Assembly (NCBI GenBank): GCA_947372225.1
Contig: CANBSV010000003.1
Span: forward strand, 1 to 64,000
Origin: Burkholderiales bacterium
Lineage (GTDB): Bacteria > Pseudomonadota > Gammaproteobacteria > Burkholderiales > Burkholderiaceae_C
Length of the DNA: 64,000 bases
Reading direction: 5' to 3'
In this document: positions 60,682 to 64,000 of the stretch, one piece after another
Numbering within the stretch: the first letter of the stretch is position 1
Layout of the letters: every line of letters starts with the position of its first letter
Made by a program: the position numbers and the translations under genes
The notes under the pieces: model-generated
The model's input: only the letters and a program-made list of their open reading frames with translations
The model's database searches: none
Told to the model about the DNA's origin: nothing

Positions 60682-61785
60682 TCAGGCCGTCGGCATGTCA
60701 ATCACGCCAGGGCCGCGGTTGACCTCGACCGACACGTGCACCAGTGACGGGTAGCCCGCCAGCCGCGCGCGGTAATCGGCCGGCGACAGCGGCACTGCCG
60801 CCACCACGCAAACGATCACCGCATGGTGCTGCCGGCCGACGCGCCACAAGTGCAGATCAGCCACCCGCGCATCCGCATCGGACTCGATCGCCTCGCGAAT
60901 CTGCACGGTGAGCGGGTGGTCCATCTCGCGGTCGAGCAACACCGCGCCGGTCTCGCGCATCAGCCCGAACGCCCACACGCCGATCACCACCGCACCGAGC
61001 ACGCCCACCAAAGGGTCGAGCCACCACCAGCCCAGCCACAGCGCCGCGCACAGCGCCGCGATCGCCAGCACCGAGGTCAGCGCGTCGGCGAGCACGTGCA
61101 CATAGGCGGCGCGCAGATTCAGGTCTTTTCCGGCCGGGGGCTTCGCCGAGGCCGCGGCGTCACCCTGGGCCTGATGGTGGGCGTGGGCGTGGGCGTGGCC
61201 GTGCGAGTGACCGTGTCCATGCCCCTGAGCGCGCGAATGCGGCTGGTGCTTGCCGTCGGAGTGTGCGTGGTGACCATGTGCGTGTCCGTGGCCATCGTCG
61301 CCCTCGCCCTCGCCCGCGTGTGCGTCGGCGCAGTGCAACAGCCACGCCGACAGCAAGTTGACCAGCAGGCCGATCACCGCCACCCACAACGCGGTGCCGG
61401 CGGCGATCGGCTCGGCGCGCCACAGCCGCATCGCCGACTCGAACGTGATCCCCACGGCCACCAGTGCCAGCACCAGCGCGCTGGCAAAGCCGCCCAGCAC
61501 CTCGATCTTCCAGGTGCCAAACGCGTAGCGGGGATCGCCCGCGTGTCGCCGCGCCAAGGCATAGGCCGCAGCGGCCACCCCCAGCGCCAGCGAGTGCGTG
61601 CCCATGTGCCAGCCGTCGGCGAGCAGCGCCATCGAGCCGGTCCACCATCCGCCCACGATCTCGGCCACCATGGTGATCAGCGTCACCGCAAGCACCACAC
61701 GGGTGCTGGCCTCGCCTCGGCGGTTGCCACTGTCAAAGGCGTGCTCGTGGGCCCACGCGCTGAGGTCGTGTTCTGGGGACGTCAT
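60682..61785 (-). CDS. dmeF: Cation diffusion facilitator (DmeF-like Co/Ni exporter)
   Basis: The 367-residue CDF protein has six membrane spans with metal-site motifs in ALLADGWHMGTHSLAL (Asp and His in span II) and HVLADALTSVLA (span V). The loop between spans IV and V is strongly His-rich (dozens of residues of HGH/AH pattern), and the N-terminus HDLSAWAHEHAFDSGNRRGE is characteristic of DmeF. It exports Co(II) or Ni(II) to the periplasm. No RcnR/DmeR-type repressor gene is adjacent; regulation is unknown. It is convergent with murU and divergent from pepP. Confidence 0.92.
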   Translation of the reverse strand: MTSPEHDLSAWAHEHAFDSGNRRGEASTRVVLAVTLITMVAEIVGGWWTGSMALLADGWHMGTHSLALGVAAAAYALARRHAGDPRYAFGTWKIEVLGGFASALVLALVAVGITFESAMRLWRAEPIAAGTALWVAVIGLLVNLLSAWLLHCADAHAGEGEGDDGHGHAHGHHAHSDGKHQPHSRAQGHGHGHSHGHAHAHAHHQAQGDAAASAKPPAGKDLNLRAAYVHVLADALTSVLAIAALCAALWLGWWWLDPLVGVLGAVVIGVWAFGLMRETGAVLLDREMDHPLTVQIREAIESDADARVADLHLWRVGRQHHAVIVCVVAAVPLSPADYRARLAGYPSLVHVSVEVNRGPGVIDMPTA

Positions 61786-61918
61786 GGGCGATTCCTGGTG
61801 GTGGCTGTCATTCGGTGTCTTCACATCAAGCTGGTGCCGCTTTTTCACAGAGCAAGGGCAACGCGCACCATGCCCGCTGTCCGGCATCCTATGCGGCACG
61901 CGTGGCTATAGTCGATTC

Positions 61919-63304
61919 ATGACGACCTCCAGCTTCATCGCGCGGCGCGCCCATCTGGCGCAACTGCTGCAAGCCCACGGCGGCGGCGTGGCCTTGCTGC
62001 CCACCGCACCCGAGCGACAGCGCAACTCGGACACCGATCACCCGTATCGCCACGACAGCCATTTCCACTACCTGAGCGGCTTCAACGAGCCTGAGGCATT
62101 GCTGCTGCTGCGCAGCGATGGACACACCACGCTGTTTTGCCGTCCCAGCCACCCCGAACGCGAGATCTGGGACGGTCGACGGCTCGGGGTCGAGGCTGCT
62201 CCTCAGGCGCTGGGTGTCGATGCCGCGCTGCCGGTCGAGGCCCTCGACGACACGATGGTCTCTTTGCTGGCCGACCAGCGCGCCATCTGGTTTCCTTTCG
62301 GCCGCGGGCCTGAGCTGCACACCCGCGTGGCGGGCTGGGTAGCCCGAGTGCGTTCGCGCGAGCGCAGCGGCATCGAATGCCCGACCGAGCTGCACGACCT
62401 GCATCCGCTGGTGGCCGAGATGCGGCTGCACAAGGACGCGAGCGAGCTGGCGACCATGCGCCGTGCCGCCACCATCTCGGCCGGCGCGCACCTGCGCGCG
62501 ATGCGCTACTGCGCGCAGCGCTTTCGCGAAGGCGCCACGGCCGTGGCCGAGTACGAGATCGAGGCCGAACTGCTGCACGAGTTCCGCCGCCTCGGATCAC
62601 AAAGCCCGGCCTACCCGAGCATCGTGGCGGCGGGCGCGAATGCGTGCGTGCTGCACCACGCGGCCGGCAACACCCGACTTCACAGCGGCGAGCTGTGCCT
62701 GATCGACGCGGGCTGCGAGCTCGACGGCTATGCCAGCGATGTCACCCGGTGCTTTCCCGCCAACGGCCGCTTCACCGCGCCGCAGCGCACGCTGTACGAG
62801 CTGGTGCTGGCGGCACAGCAAGCGGCCATCGGCGCCACGCGCCCCGGACTGCGCCAGCGCGACGCACACCATGCGGCCGTGCGTGTGCTGGCGCAAGGCA
62901 TGCTCGATGTGGGACTGCTGTCGCGAGACACCCACGGCGATGTCGATGCGGTGATCGAAAGCGCGTCCTACCGCCAGTTCTACATGCACGGCACCGGCCA
63001 CTGGCTCGGCCGCGATGTGCACGACGTGGGCGACTACATGGCGCTTGATGAAGCGCCCGTCGAGCAGCCCGATGGGCTGGGCGGCACCGTGGTCAAGCGG
63101 CCGTCGCGCGTGCTGCGACCCGGCATGGTGGTGACGCTTGAGCCGGGGCTTTACGTGCGCCCGGCCGAGGGCGTGCCGGAGGCGTTCTGGAACATCGGCA
63201 TACGCATCGAGGACGATGCGGTGGTCACCGAAAGTGGCTGCGAGCTGATCAGCCGCGGCGTGCCGGTCGAAGCCGATGCGATCGAAGCCTGGATGCGCGG
63301 CTGA
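61919..63304 (+). CDS. pepP: Xaa-Pro aminopeptidase (M24B)
   Basis: A 461-residue aminopeptidase P: an N-terminal creatinase-like domain (FIARRAHLAQLL, YLSGFNEPEALLLL) and a C-terminal pita-bread domain with the dinuclear-metal ligands in LIDAGCELDGYASDVTRCF (two Asp), HGTGHWLGRDVHD (His) and LEPGLYV (Glu). It removes N-terminal residues preceding proline. It is followed 24 bases later by a UbiH-family gene, the pepP-ubiH order known from E. coli. Confidence 0.97.
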   Translation: MTTSSFIARRAHLAQLLQAHGGGVALLPTAPERQRNSDTDHPYRHDSHFHYLSGFNEPEALLLLRSDGHTTLFCRPSHPEREIWDGRRLGVEAAPQALGVDAALPVEALDDTMVSLLADQRAIWFPFGRGPELHTRVAGWVARVRSRERSGIECPTELHDLHPLVAEMRLHKDASELATMRRAATISAGAHLRAMRYCAQRFREGATAVAEYEIEAELLHEFRRLGSQSPAYPSIVAAGANACVLHHAAGNTRLHSGELCLIDAGCELDGYASDVTRCFPANGRFTAPQRTLYELVLAAQQAAIGATRPGLRQRDAHHAAVRVLAQGMLDVGLLSRDTHGDVDAVIESASYRQFYMHGTGHWLGRDVHDVGDYMALDEAPVEQPDGLGGTVVKRPSRVLRPGMVVTLEPGLYVRPAEGVPEAFWNIGIRIEDDAVVTESGCELISRGVPVEADAIEAWMRG

Positions 63305-63328
63305 GCCTGACGGATCCCCTTGAAGCCG

Positions 63329-64000
63329 ATGTCTGCACAGCCTGACGATCCGGCCGCGCCCCGCGCCCCGCGACTCGCGGTGGTCGGCGCCGGACCGGTG
63401 GGTCTGTCGCTGGCACTGCATGCCGCGCGCAGCCTGCCGCAGCTGCACATCAGCGTGTTTGACACGCGAGCCATCGATGCCGACGTGTCGGTCGACCCGC
63501 GCACGCTGGCGATGTCGCTGGGCAGCGTGCAGTTGCTGCAGCGGCTGGGCGCGTGGCCTGGCGATCTGGCGCAGCCCATCACCGAAGTGCATGTGTCGCA
63601 GCAGGGGACGTCGCTCGAAGGCCTGCTCGGCCATCGCCTGGGCGCCTGGGTGAATGAGCCACATGTGCGCATCGAGGCCGCCGAAGTCGGCGTGCCGATG
63701 CTCGGTGCGGTGCTGTCGTATGGAGCGGTCACCAGCGCGCTGCAAAAAGCCTGGCTGCGCATGAGCGAGGCCGAGCCCGAGCGCCTGATCAACCGCTTTT
63801 CGACACCGGTGCGATCGCTCAAGCCGCTCGAGGGTCCGAGCGGTCCCGGCGTGGAACTCGATGCGGACATCGCCGAGGCGTTCGATCTGGCGGTGATCGC
63901 CGAGGGCGGGGTGTTTGCCGATCAGGCGCGCAAGGCCATCAACCGCGACTACGGTCAGGTCGCCTGGGTGGGCCGCGTCACGATCGATGGCGCACGCAGC
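63329..64000 (+). CDS. UbiH/UbiF/COQ6-family FAD monooxygenase, N-terminal part
   Basis: The first 224 codons run open to the window edge. The peptide has the FAD-binding motif LAVVGAGPVGLSLALHAAR near residue 17, a DPRTLAMSLGSVQLL segment typical of ubiquinone-ring hydroxylases, and a later DLAVIAEGG motif. Family members hydroxylate the aromatic ring of ubiquinone precursors. The neighbouring pepP supports UbiH, but the part that would separate UbiH from UbiF/UbiI-like paralogues is outside the window. Confidence 0.85.
   Translation, partial: MSAQPDDPAAPRAPRLAVVGAGPVGLSLALHAARSLPQLHISVFDTRAIDADVSVDPRTLAMSLGSVQLLQRLGAWPGDLAQPITEVHVSQQGTSLEGLLGHRLGAWVNEPHVRIEAAEVGVPMLGAVLSYGAVTSALQKAWLRMSEAEPERLINRFSTPVRSLKPLEGPSGPGVELDADIAEAFDLAVIAEGGVFADQARKAINRDYGQVAWVGRVTIDGARS

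Overview
The window is a GC-rich (roughly two-thirds G+C by eye), gene-dense stretch of a bacterial chromosome. The gene set and order (recA-recX-sucCD, mreBCD-mrdA-rodA facing gatCAB, kdsD-kdsC-lptC, pilA with TfpZ and a PglL-type ligase) suggest a betaproteobacterium of the order Burkholderiales, probably near the Leptothrix/Rubrivivax/Sphaerotilus group. That placement is inferred from family resemblance, not from a search. No rRNA, tRNA, CRISPR array, insertion sequence or prophage was seen.

Layout. 1-1570: a type IV pilin locus with a very good sigma-54 promoter, followed by a pilin accessory protein and the first codons of a pilin glycosylation-type ligase. 1686-9347: one long minus-strand run, sucC-sucD-P450-TerC-Ser/Thr kinase-PP2C phosphatase-double FHA protein-metallo-beta-lactamase-fold hydrolase, with several starts overlapping or nearly touching the previous stop. 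9597-13622: recX, recA (LexA box), and a divergent OmpR/TctE-type two-component system. 13627-19380: the rod-shape operon mreB-mreC-mreD-mrdA-rodA, facing gatC-gatA-gatB (19675-22945). 22981-33367: pyrE, exonuclease III, two HDOD-domain proteins, an esterase, a Tat-exported M48 protease, an AmpG-like permease, a flavin reductase, a chromate transporter and a TauE/SafE permease. 33368-33866 is the only gene-free stretch over 300 bases. It holds a terminator-like hairpin upstream of tauE and a structured 5' leader for a glycine-rich RNA-binding protein (33867-34391). 34486-41457: an SDR enzyme, lptC, kdsC, kdsD, a KefB-type antiporter and a COG2509-like flavoprotein.

41482-49988 is the accessory region: a type I restriction-modification locus (hsdM, hsdS, hsdR). 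Its hsdS and hsdR genes are separated by an Mrr-family nuclease gene and by a STAND/AAA-like ATPase gene with its own AT-rich leader. This is the best candidate for a composite or not fully described defence system. 50015-64000 returns to core genes: topB, a SET-domain protein overlapping birA, a SPOR-like membrane protein, a subtilase with a GlyGly-CTERM-like tail, gapA, tkt, a MurU-type nucleotidyltransferase, a DmeF-type cation exporter, pepP and the start of a UbiH-family hydroxylase.

Functionally the window joins cell-envelope construction (mre/mrd, lpt/kds, ampG/murU, type IV pili), central carbon metabolism (sucCD, gapA, tkt), DNA maintenance (recA/recX, exonuclease III, topB) and one defence island placed between housekeeping genes.
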